Part shown: piece after piece, positions 42,780 through 50,326 of the stretch
How the letters are laid out: every line of letters starts with the position of its first letter
How positions within the stretch are numbered: position 1 is the first letter of the stretch
From: Ralstonia mannitolilytica
GTDB lineage: Bacteria > Pseudomonadota > Gammaproteobacteria > Burkholderiales > Burkholderiaceae
Length of the DNA stretch: 64,000 bases
NCBI RefSeq assembly: GCF_905397375.1
Contig: NZ_CAJPVG010000001.1
Location: 62,001-126,000, forward strand
Direction: 5' to 3'
The notes under the pieces: generated by a model
Database searches by the model: none
Told to the model about the DNA's origin: nothing
Seen by the model: only the letters and a program-made list of their open reading frames with translations
Position numbers and translations under genes: made by a program

Positions 42780-43855
42780 ACACACTGGACGCGCGCATGC
42801 TCTCGGCCGTCGATGCCGCGCTGGCGCGCGCGCTTTCGCGCCTCTACCTGGCGCGTGCGGCGTTGCCGTTTGCCGTGGGCGGAATCGCCTACGAAGCGCG
42901 CTGCGAAGCCCACGCGGTGCAAACCATGGCGCAGGCGTACCGCTTCACGCTGGGCGACGCGCCGGGCTGGCTGCTGCTGGACGCCGCCGCAGAGCGCGCG
43001 TGGCTGGCCGACGCGGCGGACGCGCACGTGCCGCAAGCGCTGCGCTGCGCCGTACTGGCCGATGCGCTGGCCGCGCTCGCCCACCTGGTCGAGCAGCACA
43101 GCGGGCGCGCCCTCGCATGGCTGCCCGATCGCGCACCGCCCGACGTGCGGCTTGAACGGCCGGACGTGCTGCAGCTCGTCATCACCCGCCGCGATGCCGC
43201 GCCGGCCGAGGACGGCACCACGCCATGGCAGGCGCGCGCCGGGCTGGTATTCGATTCGCCCCAGATCCTGCCCGCGCTGTGCCCGCCCGACCTGGCGCCG
43301 GAGCCCATCCCGGTGGCGGTCTTCATGGGCACGCAGGTCGGCTTGCGCTTCGAACTGGGCGCCACCTTCCTGTCGCGCCGCGATCTGGCCGGCATTGCGC
43401 TGGGCGACATCGTGCGCATCGAGAAATGGCTGCCCGCCGGCGACGCGCTGCGCTGCGTGGCGCGCGTGCGGGGCCGATTGCACCTGCTCGTGTTCGGCCA
43501 CGTGCATGGCAACCGCATCGTCGTGGATAACGTGGAGGAGAAACCGATGACCACCGAAACCCCAGCCGCCGCCTCTGCCGGGGAACCAGCGGCCCGACCG
43601 CTCCCGACCGACAGCCTCGACGACATCGAACTGGTCACCACGTTCGAGCTGGAAGAGCGGCGTGTGTCGCTGGCCGAGCTGCGTGCACTGCGGCCCGGCA
43701 CGGTGATGGAGCTGTCGCAGCCGCTGAACCAGGCCGTCATCCGCATCCTCGCCAACGGCACGCCGGTGGGCGAAGGCCATCTGATTGCGGTCGGCAACCG
43801 CCTGGGCGTGCGGGTCTCGCGCTTCATCGGGCAACCTTCGACGGCGCAGGGTTGA
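42776..43855 (+). CDS. sctQ: T3SS sorting-platform/C-ring protein SctQ
   Basis: 359 residues. The N-terminal part is poorly conserved; SpoA1 is around FMGTQVGLRFELGATFLSRRDLAGIALGDIVRIEKWLP and SpoA2 around LVTTFELEERRVSLAELRALRPGTVMELSQPLNQAVIRILANGTPVGEGHLIAVGNRLGVRVSRF. This is the HrcQ/YscQ/SpaO architecture. ATG overlaps the luxR stop and the gene's own stop touches the possible TTG start of sctR. A strong internal start is annotated separately. Confidence 0.92.
   Translation: MNTLDARMLSAVDAALARALSRLYLARAALPFAVGGIAYEARCEAHAVQTMAQAYRFTLGDAPGWLLLDAAAERAWLADAADAHVPQALRCAVLADALAALAHLVEQHSGRALAWLPDRAPPDVRLERPDVLQLVITRRDAAPAEDGTTPWQARAGLVFDSPQILPALCPPDLAPEPIPVAVFMGTQVGLRFELGATFLSRRDLAGIALGDIVRIEKWLPAGDALRCVARVRGRLHLLVFGHVHGNRIVVDNVEEKPMTTETPAAASAGEPAARPLPTDSLDDIELVTTFELEERRVSLAELRALRPGTVMELSQPLNQAVIRILANGTPVGEGHLIAVGNRLGVRVSRFIGQPSTAQG
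43547..43855 (+). CDS. Predicted internal-start product SctQ-C (nested in sctQ)
   Basis: In-frame ATG at codon 258 of sctQ, preceded by GGAGGAG and a six-base spacer, a far better ribosome site than that of sctQ itself. The product would be 102 residues (MTTETPAAASAG...) carrying only the SpoA2 domain. YscQ and SpaO produce exactly such C-terminal fragments by internal initiation, and they are needed for sorting-platform assembly. Inference by homology plus the visible site. Confidence 0.65.
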   Translation: MTTETPAAASAGEPAARPLPTDSLDDIELVTTFELEERRVSLAELRALRPGTVMELSQPLNQAVIRILANGTPVGEGHLIAVGNRLGVRVSRFIGQPSTAQG

Positions 43856-43905
43856 GCCAGCGCCCCGCCGACCAGAACAACGCATCCACAACACTCGACA
43901 CGCCC

Positions 43906-44565
43906 ATGGGAAACCTGCCCAATCCCGTCGCGATGATTGCCGTGGTGGCGGCACTGGGGATCGCGCCCTTTGCCGCGCTCATGGTCACGAGCTATACCAA
44001 GCTCGTCGTCGTGTTCGGCCTGCTGCGCTCGGCGCTGGGCATCCAGCAGGTGCCGCCCAACATCGTGCTCAACGGCATCGCGCTGATCCTGACGGTGTTC
44101 ATCATGGCGCCCGTCGGCATGGAGATGGTCGACAACCTGCGCGGTCGCAACTTCAACCTCAGCAGCCAGATGAGCGTGGACGACGTGATCGCCATCCTCG
44201 ATGCCGCACAGCCGCCGGTGAAGAAGTTCCTGCAGGCCCACACGCTGGAGTCGGAGCGCAACTTCTTCGTCAAGTCGGCCACCAGCATCTGGCCCAAGGA
44301 GCGTGCGGCCGAACTCAAGAACGATGACCTGACCGTGCTGGTGCCGAGCTTCACGCTCACCGAGCTGATCAAGGCGTTCCAGGTCGGCTTCGTCCTGTAC
44401 ATCGTCTTCGTGGTGGTGGACCTGATCGTCGCCAACCTGCTGCTGGCGCTGGGCATGCAGATGATCGCGCCGACCACCATCTCGGTGCCTTTCAAGCTGC
44501 TGCTGTTCGTGATGCTCGACGGGTGGTCGGTGCTGGTGCACGGGCTCGTGCTGTCTTATCGATGA
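43906..44565 (+). CDS. sctR: T3SS export apparatus protein SctR
   Basis: 219 residues from ATG (MGNLPNPVAMIAVVAALGIAPFAALMVTSYTKLVVVFGLLRSALGIQQVPPNIVLNGIALILTVFIMAP), FliP/YscR/HrcR family with four membrane helices; the C-terminal FQVGFVLYIVFVVVDLIVANLLLALGMQM is typical. A TTG at 43852 that overlaps the sctQ stop would add 18 residues without homology. With sctS and sctT this completes the export gate. Confidence 0.94.
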   Translation: MGNLPNPVAMIAVVAALGIAPFAALMVTSYTKLVVVFGLLRSALGIQQVPPNIVLNGIALILTVFIMAPVGMEMVDNLRGRNFNLSSQMSVDDVIAILDAAQPPVKKFLQAHTLESERNFFVKSATSIWPKERAAELKNDDLTVLVPSFTLTELIKAFQVGFVLYIVFVVVDLIVANLLLALGMQMIAPTTISVPFKLLLFVMLDGWSVLVHGLVLSYR

Positions 44566-44575
44566 GGGGGCGACC

Positions 44576-45343
44576 ATGCGCGTAACCGCGTTGCTCGTGT
44601 GTGCCATCGTATTTGCCGGCGCAGCAGCCCCACCCGCGATGGCCGGCCCGCGGATCGATGCGCAGTCGTTCGCCAAGCTGGCCGCGACGTGCGCGCCCCA
44701 CGTCGACCGCCTCACGCTGGAAGCCCTCGTGCGCACGGAATCGGCCTACAACCCGTATGCGATTGGCGTGGTGGGGGGCCGGCTGGTGCGCCAACCGGCC
44801 ACACTGGAAGAAGCGTTGGCCACGGCGCGTGCGCTCGAGCGGCAGGGCTACAACTTCAGCGTCGGGCTCGGGCAGGTCAACCGCTACAACCTCGCGCGCT
44901 TTGGCGAGACGCTCGACACCGCGTTCGACGCGTGCCGCAACCTGCGCGCCGGCGGCACCATCCTCGCCGAGTGCTTTGCGCGCTCGCTGCCGCGCTACGG
45001 CGATCCGCAGCAGGCCCTGCGCGCCGCACTGTCGTGCTACTACAGCGGCAATTTCGAAACCGGCTTCCGCCACGGCTATGTGCAGAAAGTGGTTGCCAAC
45101 GCGGGGCAGGTACCGGCCCTCGCGCCGGAGGCCGGCGCAGGCCGCGTGGAGCCGATTCCGGTGGTGCCGGCCGGTGGCAATGGCCCGGCACCCCGGCCCG
45201 CTCGCGCCGCACGGGCCGCTACGCAGCCGAACGTGCTGTCGGGCAGCGCCTGCACCGGGCAAAATGCGCGGCAGGTCATGATCGTTGCGTGCAACCGGGC
45301 CGATGGCAGCGCGTGCCTGCGCTGCGTGGCCCTGCCGCGTTGA
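44576..45343 (+). CDS. Lytic transglycosylase, VirB1-like, T3SS-associated
   Basis: 255 residues with signal peptide (TALLVCAIVFAGAAAPPAMA). Catalytic Glu in LEALVRTESAYNPYAIGVV, then GLGQVNRYN and AALSCYYSGNF, the goose-lysozyme/VirB1 pattern. The C-terminal 80 residues are Pro/Ala-rich with four Cys in the last 30 (SACTGQ, VACN, ACLRCVAL), possibly a small disulfide-bonded module. It opens the peptidoglycan for the secretion apparatus. Start ATG follows GAGGGGGCGACC, 10 bp after sctR, so it belongs to the same operon. Confidence 0.9.
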   Translation: MRVTALLVCAIVFAGAAAPPAMAGPRIDAQSFAKLAATCAPHVDRLTLEALVRTESAYNPYAIGVVGGRLVRQPATLEEALATARALERQGYNFSVGLGQVNRYNLARFGETLDTAFDACRNLRAGGTILAECFARSLPRYGDPQQALRAALSCYYSGNFETGFRHGYVQKVVANAGQVPALAPEAGAGRVEPIPVVPAGGNGPAPRPARAARAATQPNVLSGSACTGQNARQVMIVACNRADGSACLRCVALPR

Positions 45344-45368
45344 ACACCTCGCGCGGCAGCGGCGCCGT

Positions 45369-46451
45369 TCAAATCAGGTTGAGGCGGCCAGCGATATAGG
45401 CCAGCTGCGCGCGATTCGTGGCGCCATAGCGGCGGCGGACCAGGCGCAGGTGGTAATCCACGTTGTGCGCGGTGGTGTGCAGCTTGATGGCGATTTCCTT
45501 GTCGCTCATGCCCGCGGCCAGGCACGTGAGGATGCGCCGCTGCATGGCCGACAGCGGTGCCTCTTCGCTGCACTGCCGCGTGTGGCGCGCGAACGTTTGC
45601 ATCGGCCCGCGCCAGACTTGGTGCAGCGCCATGCCAAACAGGATGGATTGCCCGATCACGCTGTCGCTGATCCAGTCACGCCCCGCATGCGACGACGTGA
45701 GACTGACCACCGCGTGGCCCGTGCCGTCGCCCGCGCCGAGGCTGAACATCACGCCGCTGCGCAAGCCATGCTCGTCCATTGCCTGCAGAAGCGTGCGCAG
45801 CGCGGGCTCCATGCGCGGCTGGCTGCGCGCCAGCGAGGCCAGGTCCCACACGAGCGGCATGCCGGTCGCGAACACCGCCGAGAGGCGCGGATCGACGGCA
45901 AACAGGCGCTCCTCGCAATAGCGCTGCATGAAGCGCGGCGCCACGTAGTTCTTGAGCATGGCCACCGTGGGCGGCGCGTTCTCATGCCGCTCGGTCAGGG
46001 CGTAGGTGAGCGAGGCAAAGCCCATCAGCCCCATCAGCCCCGACACGATGCGCGCGCGTTCGGCCACGCCGCGCGCCGCCTGCAGTTCTGCAGCCAAGCG
46101 CAGGCGGCCGGGCTGCGCCGGTGCCGGGTCGAACGTCAGCGCGTGTTCGTCCACCGGCACAACCTCGGTGCCAGGCGGCAACGGCACGAAGAAGCGGTCG
46201 CCGTTGGCGGCGTCGTCGGCAGCAACACGGGAAGTGAGCGGATCGGCGTGCCCAGGTCGGGGCGCGGTGCGCTCGTGGGCGGGGAATGCGTCGAGGTCGA
46301 TCCGGACGGAAGCGCCCGGGTGGGCGCAGATGCGGGCCTGCGCGCCATCCGCGTCCTGGAGCGTGGTGCGCATGTCCAGCAGGGGCGCCAGCTCTTCGGC
46401 GCGGGGAAAACGTACTGCCTGCAAACCATCTGAGCGATGTGCGGCGGCCAT
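45369..46451 (-). CDS. Second LuxR-family regulator flanking the T3SS
   Basis: 360 residues from ATG (MAAAHRSDGLQAV) with GGAGG seven bases upstream; the longer frame was rejected. The first about 125 residues are an extension not seen in the other LuxR. Then comes an AHL-type domain (FMQRYCEERLFAVDPRL; MPLVWDL), in which the pocket Trp is replaced by Phe, and the HTH RRILTCLAAGMSDKEIAIKLHTTAHNVDYHLRLVRRRYGATNRAQLAYIAGRL. The HTH is closely similar to that of the regulator at 41.9 kb (HNVDYHLR identical), so the two may share sites. Convergent with the transglycosylase. Confidence 0.88.
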   Translation of the reverse strand: MAAAHRSDGLQAVRFPRAEELAPLLDMRTTLQDADGAQARICAHPGASVRIDLDAFPAHERTAPRPGHADPLTSRVAADDAANGDRFFVPLPPGTEVVPVDEHALTFDPAPAQPGRLRLAAELQAARGVAERARIVSGLMGLMGFASLTYALTERHENAPPTVAMLKNYVAPRFMQRYCEERLFAVDPRLSAVFATGMPLVWDLASLARSQPRMEPALRTLLQAMDEHGLRSGVMFSLGAGDGTGHAVVSLTSSHAGRDWISDSVIGQSILFGMALHQVWRGPMQTFARHTRQCSEEAPLSAMQRRILTCLAAGMSDKEIAIKLHTTAHNVDYHLRLVRRRYGATNRAQLAYIAGRLNLI

Positions 46452-46774
46452 TGCCGTCCTCCGGTCATGTTGGAAACACCTGCTCGGCCGCCCGATCTTC
46501 GCCGGTCGTGGCCAAGGCTGTTTCCCCCCCGGGGGATGACTCATGCTGTGCGGTGACCCGTCTGCACCGCCGGGCGCGGATCGTGAAAAGCGACGTCCGG
46601 CCTACGTTTTGGCGCATTGTTGCAAAGCGGCGGCAACATTGTCCAACAAAACTTTTTAGTGCCCTACCATCGAAGGGGCTTATGTCGCGATGCAGCGAAC
46701 GACACCCCTGCCACCGCGCGGTGCGAGGTGGCGCCATGCGCTGGGCGGCATGCCGGGCATCACGGTGTCAGGAT
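46452..46774. other. Non-coding stretch between luxR2 and the mod promoter
   Basis: About 320 bp without a credible gene. It must hold the luxR2 promoter. Visible: inverted repeat TGTTGC-N9-GCAACA (46618-46638) and CTACGTTTT at 46602-46610, which resembles part of the T3SS element but lacks the partner CGTAGT. No modA remnant was recognised. Confidence 0.5.
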
Positions 46775-46806
46775 TGACCTGGCGTTATATCCAACTCTAT
46801 ATTGCG
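46775..46806 (+). promoter_or_regulatory. modBC promoter overlapped by a ModE-type operator
   Basis: TTGACC (46775-46780), 17-bp spacer, TATATT (46798-46803) forms a near-consensus sigma-70 promoter. Over it lies CGTTATAT-N8-ATATTGCG (46783-46806), close to the ModE/MopR consensus dyad of CG-T/A-TATAT half sites. Molybdate-bound ModE would therefore block RNA polymerase. modE itself is 2 kb downstream. Confidence 0.8.
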
Positions 46807-46891
46807 TGTCATTCACCCAATCTGTCGCGAGGCGCCAACGAGGCAACAGGGTCCCCCTGCCGGCCGATGCCGCCTTCGTCGCGCTGCGCCC

Positions 46892-47578
46892 ATGTCTGAC
46901 TCCATCTGGACGCCTCTGCTGCTCTCCCTCAAGGTGGCCGGCTGGGCTACTGCCCTGAACCTCGTCCTCGGCGTGGCTGCGGCCTACGCACTGGCGCGCA
47001 CGCGCAGCCGGCTGCGCGATGTCGTCGATTCCATCCTGACGCTGCCGCTGGTGCTGCCGCCCACGGTGCTCGGCTATTACCTGCTGGTGCTGCTGGGCCG
47101 GCGCGGCACGATCGGCGGATGGCTCGACAGCCTTGGCGTCCAGCTCGTCTTTACGTGGCAGGGGGCGGTGATCGCGGCGACGGTGGTGGCGTTTCCGCTG
47201 GTCATGAAATCGGCGCGCGCCGCATTCGAAGGCGTGGATCACCAGCTGGAAAACGCAGCCCGCGTGCTGGGCCTGCCCGACGCGGCCGTGTTCTTTCGCG
47301 TCACGCTGCCGATGGCTGCGCGCGGGATCGCCGCCGGCGTGCTGCTGGCCTTTGCCCGCGCATTGGGCGAGTTTGGCGCCACGCTCATGATTGCCGGCAA
47401 CCTGCCGGGCCGCACGCAGACGCTGTCCGTCGCCATCTACGAAGCCGTGCAGGCCGGTGACGACGCCACCGCCAACACGCTGGTGCTGATCGTCTCGCTG
47501 ACGTGCATCGTGGTGCTGGTCGTGGCGAGCCGCCTGCTGCAGGGTCGCGCGCCGGGCCTGCAGGAGCAGCCGGCATGA
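46892..47578 (+). CDS. modB: Molybdate ABC transporter permease
   Basis: 228 residues, five membrane helices with the ABC permease EAA-type loop (ENAARVLGLPDAAVFFRVTLPMAARGIAAGVLLAFARALGEFGATLMIAGNLPGRTQTLSVAIYEAVQAG), characteristic of ModB. Start MSDSIWTPLLLSL. It is the first gene after the ModE-type promoter; the periplasmic binding protein gene modA, which usually precedes it, is absent here. Confidence 0.93.
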   Translation: MSDSIWTPLLLSLKVAGWATALNLVLGVAAAYALARTRSRLRDVVDSILTLPLVLPPTVLGYYLLVLLGRRGTIGGWLDSLGVQLVFTWQGAVIAATVVAFPLVMKSARAAFEGVDHQLENAARVLGLPDAAVFFRVTLPMAARGIAAGVLLAFARALGEFGATLMIAGNLPGRTQTLSVAIYEAVQAGDDATANTLVLIVSLTCIVVLVVASRLLQGRAPGLQEQPA

Positions 47579-48324
47579 GCGCCGTCATGCTCGACCTCGC
47601 GATACAGAAGACACTGGCCAGCGCGGCGCGCGTGTTCTCGCTCGACGTGGCCGTGCGCTCGGTGAGCCGCCGCGTGGTGCTGTACGGCCCGTCCGGCGCC
47701 GGGAAGAGCCTGACGTTGCGCGCCATCGCGGGCCTGATGACGCCCGATCGCGGCCGCATCGTGCTCAACGGCCGCACGCTGTTCGACCATGCAGACGGGG
47801 TGCATGTCAGCGCGCGGGACCGCGGCGTCGGCTATCTGTTCCAGGATTACGCGCTCTTCAACCATCTGACGGTGGCGCAGAACATCGCGTTCGGGCTGCA
47901 GCGCGGATGGTTCAATCCGCCCCGCCGCACACGGGACCCGCGCGTGCTGCAGTGGATCGACGCCTTCGAGCTGAGCGCCGTGGCCGCCAATTACCCGTCG
48001 CAGATCTCCGGCGGCCAGCGTCAGCGCGTGGCATTGGCCCGTGCGCTCATCGCCGAGCCTTCGATGCTGCTGCTCGACGAGCCGTTCGCGGCGCTGGATC
48101 CGGCCCTGCGCACCCGCATGCGCTCGGAGCTGTCCGCGCTGCAGGCCCGGCTGGACGTGCCCATGCTGATGATCACGCACGACCCCGCCGATGTGGAGAT
48201 CTTTGGCGACCATGTGTTCGAGCTGCGCGACGGCCGTGTCGTGGCCGATGCGGTGCGCGCGCCGGGTGCGCCGCCTGTCTCATCGTATCCGCATCTGACG
48301 GTGGTGGCCGGCGGCCCGGTCTAG
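47575..48324 (+). CDS. modC: Molybdate ABC transporter ATPase, short form
   Basis: 249 residues. Walker A GPSGAGKS, Q-loop FQDYALF, signature SGGQRQR, Walker B LLLDEPFAALD, switch His in MITHDPADV. E. coli ModC is about 350 residues with a C-terminal MOP/TOBE molybdate-binding domain; this protein ends after the ATPase domain. The start overlaps the modB stop by 4 bp. Confidence 0.92.
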   Translation: MSAVMLDLAIQKTLASAARVFSLDVAVRSVSRRVVLYGPSGAGKSLTLRAIAGLMTPDRGRIVLNGRTLFDHADGVHVSARDRGVGYLFQDYALFNHLTVAQNIAFGLQRGWFNPPRRTRDPRVLQWIDAFELSAVAANYPSQISGGQRQRVALARALIAEPSMLLLDEPFAALDPALRTRMRSELSALQARLDVPMLMITHDPADVEIFGDHVFELRDGRVVADAVRAPGAPPVSSYPHLTVVAGGPV

Positions 48325-48821
48325 AACACGCCCAGCGCCAGCCCCGCCGACATCACCTCGCCGAGCGCACGGCAGCGCTCAAGCTCGTCCGCCGCGAGGT
48401 GTTTGGGCGCCAGGATCGCCTCGGGCGTCTGCGCGCGTGTGCAGACCACGATCGGTTCAGCCACGCGCTTGAGCCGCCAGCCGGTGGCAATGCGTTCGAT
48501 CTGCCGCACCGCGTTCTGCCCGTCGCTGCCGGCACAGACCAGGCACGCATACGGGCGGCCATTGATGCGGTCCAGCGCGGGGTAATAGCAGCGGTCAAAG
48601 AAATCCTTGAGCTGTCCGCTGATGGATGCGAGATTCTCCGGCGTCCCAAAGAGATAGCCGTCTGCGCCGAGCACGTCGTCGGGGCCGGCCTGCGCCGCGT
48701 GCAGCAGCCGCACCGCCACGCTGCCGTCCGCCTCGGCGCCGGCCTGGGCGGCTTCGGCCATCTGGCGCGTGCCGCCCGTCATCGAGTGGTAGACGATCAA
48801 CAGGGTCCTGGGCGCAGCCAT
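48321..48821 (-). CDS. Flavodoxin-family protein
   Basis: 166 residues: LLIVYHSMTGGTRQMAEAAQAGAEA is the FMN phosphate-binding loop at the N-terminus, GYLFGTPENLASISGQLKDFFDRCYYPALDRINGRPYACLVCAGSDGQ the isoalloxazine side. Of the NAD(P)H:FMN reductase/flavodoxin type; partner unknown. It sits between modC (convergent, 4-bp overlap) and modE (6 bp upstream, same strand), so it is probably transcribed with modE. Confidence 0.85.
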   Translation of the reverse strand: MAAPRTLLIVYHSMTGGTRQMAEAAQAGAEADGSVAVRLLHAAQAGPDDVLGADGYLFGTPENLASISGQLKDFFDRCYYPALDRINGRPYACLVCAGSDGQNAVRQIERIATGWRLKRVAEPIVVCTRAQTPEAILAPKHLAADELERCRALGEVMSAGLALGVF

Positions 48822-48827
48822 GGCGGC

Positions 48828-49637
48828 CTACCCCAGCCCCAGCATCACGCTCGACGCCTCGAACACCGCCACGGTTTCCACGCCCTCGGCCAGCGCCAGC
48901 GTTTCGACGGCCGTGCGCGAGAGCATCGCCACCAGCACGGTCTGCGCCGACGCAGCGCCTGCATCCTGCAAGCGCAGCCGCACTTCCGACTGCACCGCGC
49001 CCTCGCGGATCTCCGTGACGACACACGGCAGCTGGTTCTCGGCGGAGACGCGCCACTCGCCGGACGCGCGCAGCAGCATCACGGCCGGCGCCTTGATGAG
49101 CGCGACGGCCTGTACGCCCGGCGCGAGCCCCAGTGTCTGCGTGCTTTCCTGCGTGATGGTGGCCACGACCGCCTGGCCGCCCGGCAGGCGCAGCGTGACC
49201 ACATCGTTGACCGCGCCCGACACGACGGACGCCACCGTGCCGAACAGCGCATTGCGCGCGCTCGTGCGCAACATCAGGCGGCGCAGCAGCGTCGCATCTT
49301 CGCTGGCGGCCTGTGCAGCGGCATCCAGGCGTTCGACAAAGCGGCGGTGCTCGGTCTCGAGCACACGGAAGCTCTCGATCAACCGCAGCGCGCGCGGTGT
49401 CAGCACACTGCCGCCGCCGCCCTTGCCGCCGGTGGTGCGCACGACGAGCGGCTCGCCGGCGAGGTTGTTCATCGTGTCGATGGCATCCCACGCAGCCTTG
49501 TACGACAGGCCCACCGCCTTGGCCGCCGCGGTAATCGAGCCCGTCTGCCCGATGGCATCGAGCAAGGCGATGCGGCCGTGGCCGCCCCAGTTGTTGTCAC
49601 CGGCGCGCAGCCAGATGGTGCCGTCGAGTTCCAGCAT
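48828..49637 (-). CDS. modE: Molybdate-responsive regulator ModE
   Basis: 269 residues. N-terminal winged HTH (GRIALLDAIGQTGSITAAAKAVGLSYKAAWDAIDTMNNLAGEPLVVRTTGGKGGGGSVLT) and two MOP/TOBE molybdate-binding domains (SARNALFGTVASVVSGAVNDVVTLRLPGGQAVVATIT; then LPCVVTEIREGAVQSEVRLRL...), as in E. coli ModE. The KGGGGS loop is conserved. Likely represses modBC through the operator at 46.8 kb. Confidence 0.94.
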   Translation of the reverse strand: MLELDGTIWLRAGDNNWGGHGRIALLDAIGQTGSITAAAKAVGLSYKAAWDAIDTMNNLAGEPLVVRTTGGKGGGGSVLTPRALRLIESFRVLETEHRRFVERLDAAAQAASEDATLLRRLMLRTSARNALFGTVASVVSGAVNDVVTLRLPGGQAVVATITQESTQTLGLAPGVQAVALIKAPAVMLLRASGEWRVSAENQLPCVVTEIREGAVQSEVRLRLQDAGAASAQTVLVAMLSRTAVETLALAEGVETVAVFEASSVMLGLG

Positions 49638-49715
49638 GTCGTCTCGTAGGGAATCGCGATTTGCAACATGCGGATGTTAGCGCCGATTGCGAGCCGATCG
49701 GCGGCGGCGCAGGTC

Positions 49716-50219
49716 TCAGGCAGCCACCAGACGCGGCGTACGCACGTGCAGCAGCACCGAGCGCGAGAGCAGCAGCCCGCCCAGGAAGCCGAACAGCGCA
49801 CTGAACGCCGCCATGAAATTGCCTGAGTGGGAAACCTCCGGGTGCATCGCGAGCATCACGTTGTAGGCATAGCGGGTGGCGAAGAGCCCGACAATCACCA
49901 CCATCGGCACCCAGCTGCCGGGCACGCGCACGGTGCCGGGCATCTCAGACACCGCGCCGTCGGGCGGCGACAGATACGTGAGCAGACATGCCATCAAGAC
50001 CGCCACCACCCACATCGTGAGCGCAAGCGGGCTGCCGTGGCTTGCCGTCGCCACGCCGTAGAACGAATACGCGGCAATCAGCAGCGGCAGGACGATCAGG
50101 CGGCGGCGCGACACAACGCGCGGCTGCGTCTGGCGCAGGCCGATGGCGATGAGGCCGGCAAACAGCACGAACACCCAGGCGGGCGTATGCGACACGATCG
50201 AAGCGATGGATCCGGGCAT
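49716..50219 (-). CDS. Five-helix membrane protein, DUF6622-like
   Basis: 167 residues from MPGSIASIVSHTPAWVFVLFAGLIAIGLRQTQPR, with about five membrane segments and the conserved W-V-F-x-L and LRQ...R-R patterns I associate with a small Burkholderiales membrane protein family. Function unknown. Single gene with its own promoter region. Confidence 0.65.
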   Translation of the reverse strand: MPGSIASIVSHTPAWVFVLFAGLIAIGLRQTQPRVVSRRRLIVLPLLIAAYSFYGVATASHGSPLALTMWVVAVLMACLLTYLSPPDGAVSEMPGTVRVPGSWVPMVVIVGLFATRYAYNVMLAMHPEVSHSGNFMAAFSALFGFLGGLLLSRSVLLHVRTPRLVAA

Positions 50220-50326
50220 GGCAGTCTCCGTGTTGGAATGACGCCAGCTTAGGTGCCGGCCCGCGCACGCGGGAGCGTTTTGCGACAAACGGCAGAAAGC
50301 CGGCCGCGAATGGTCGAAGCCCCGGA

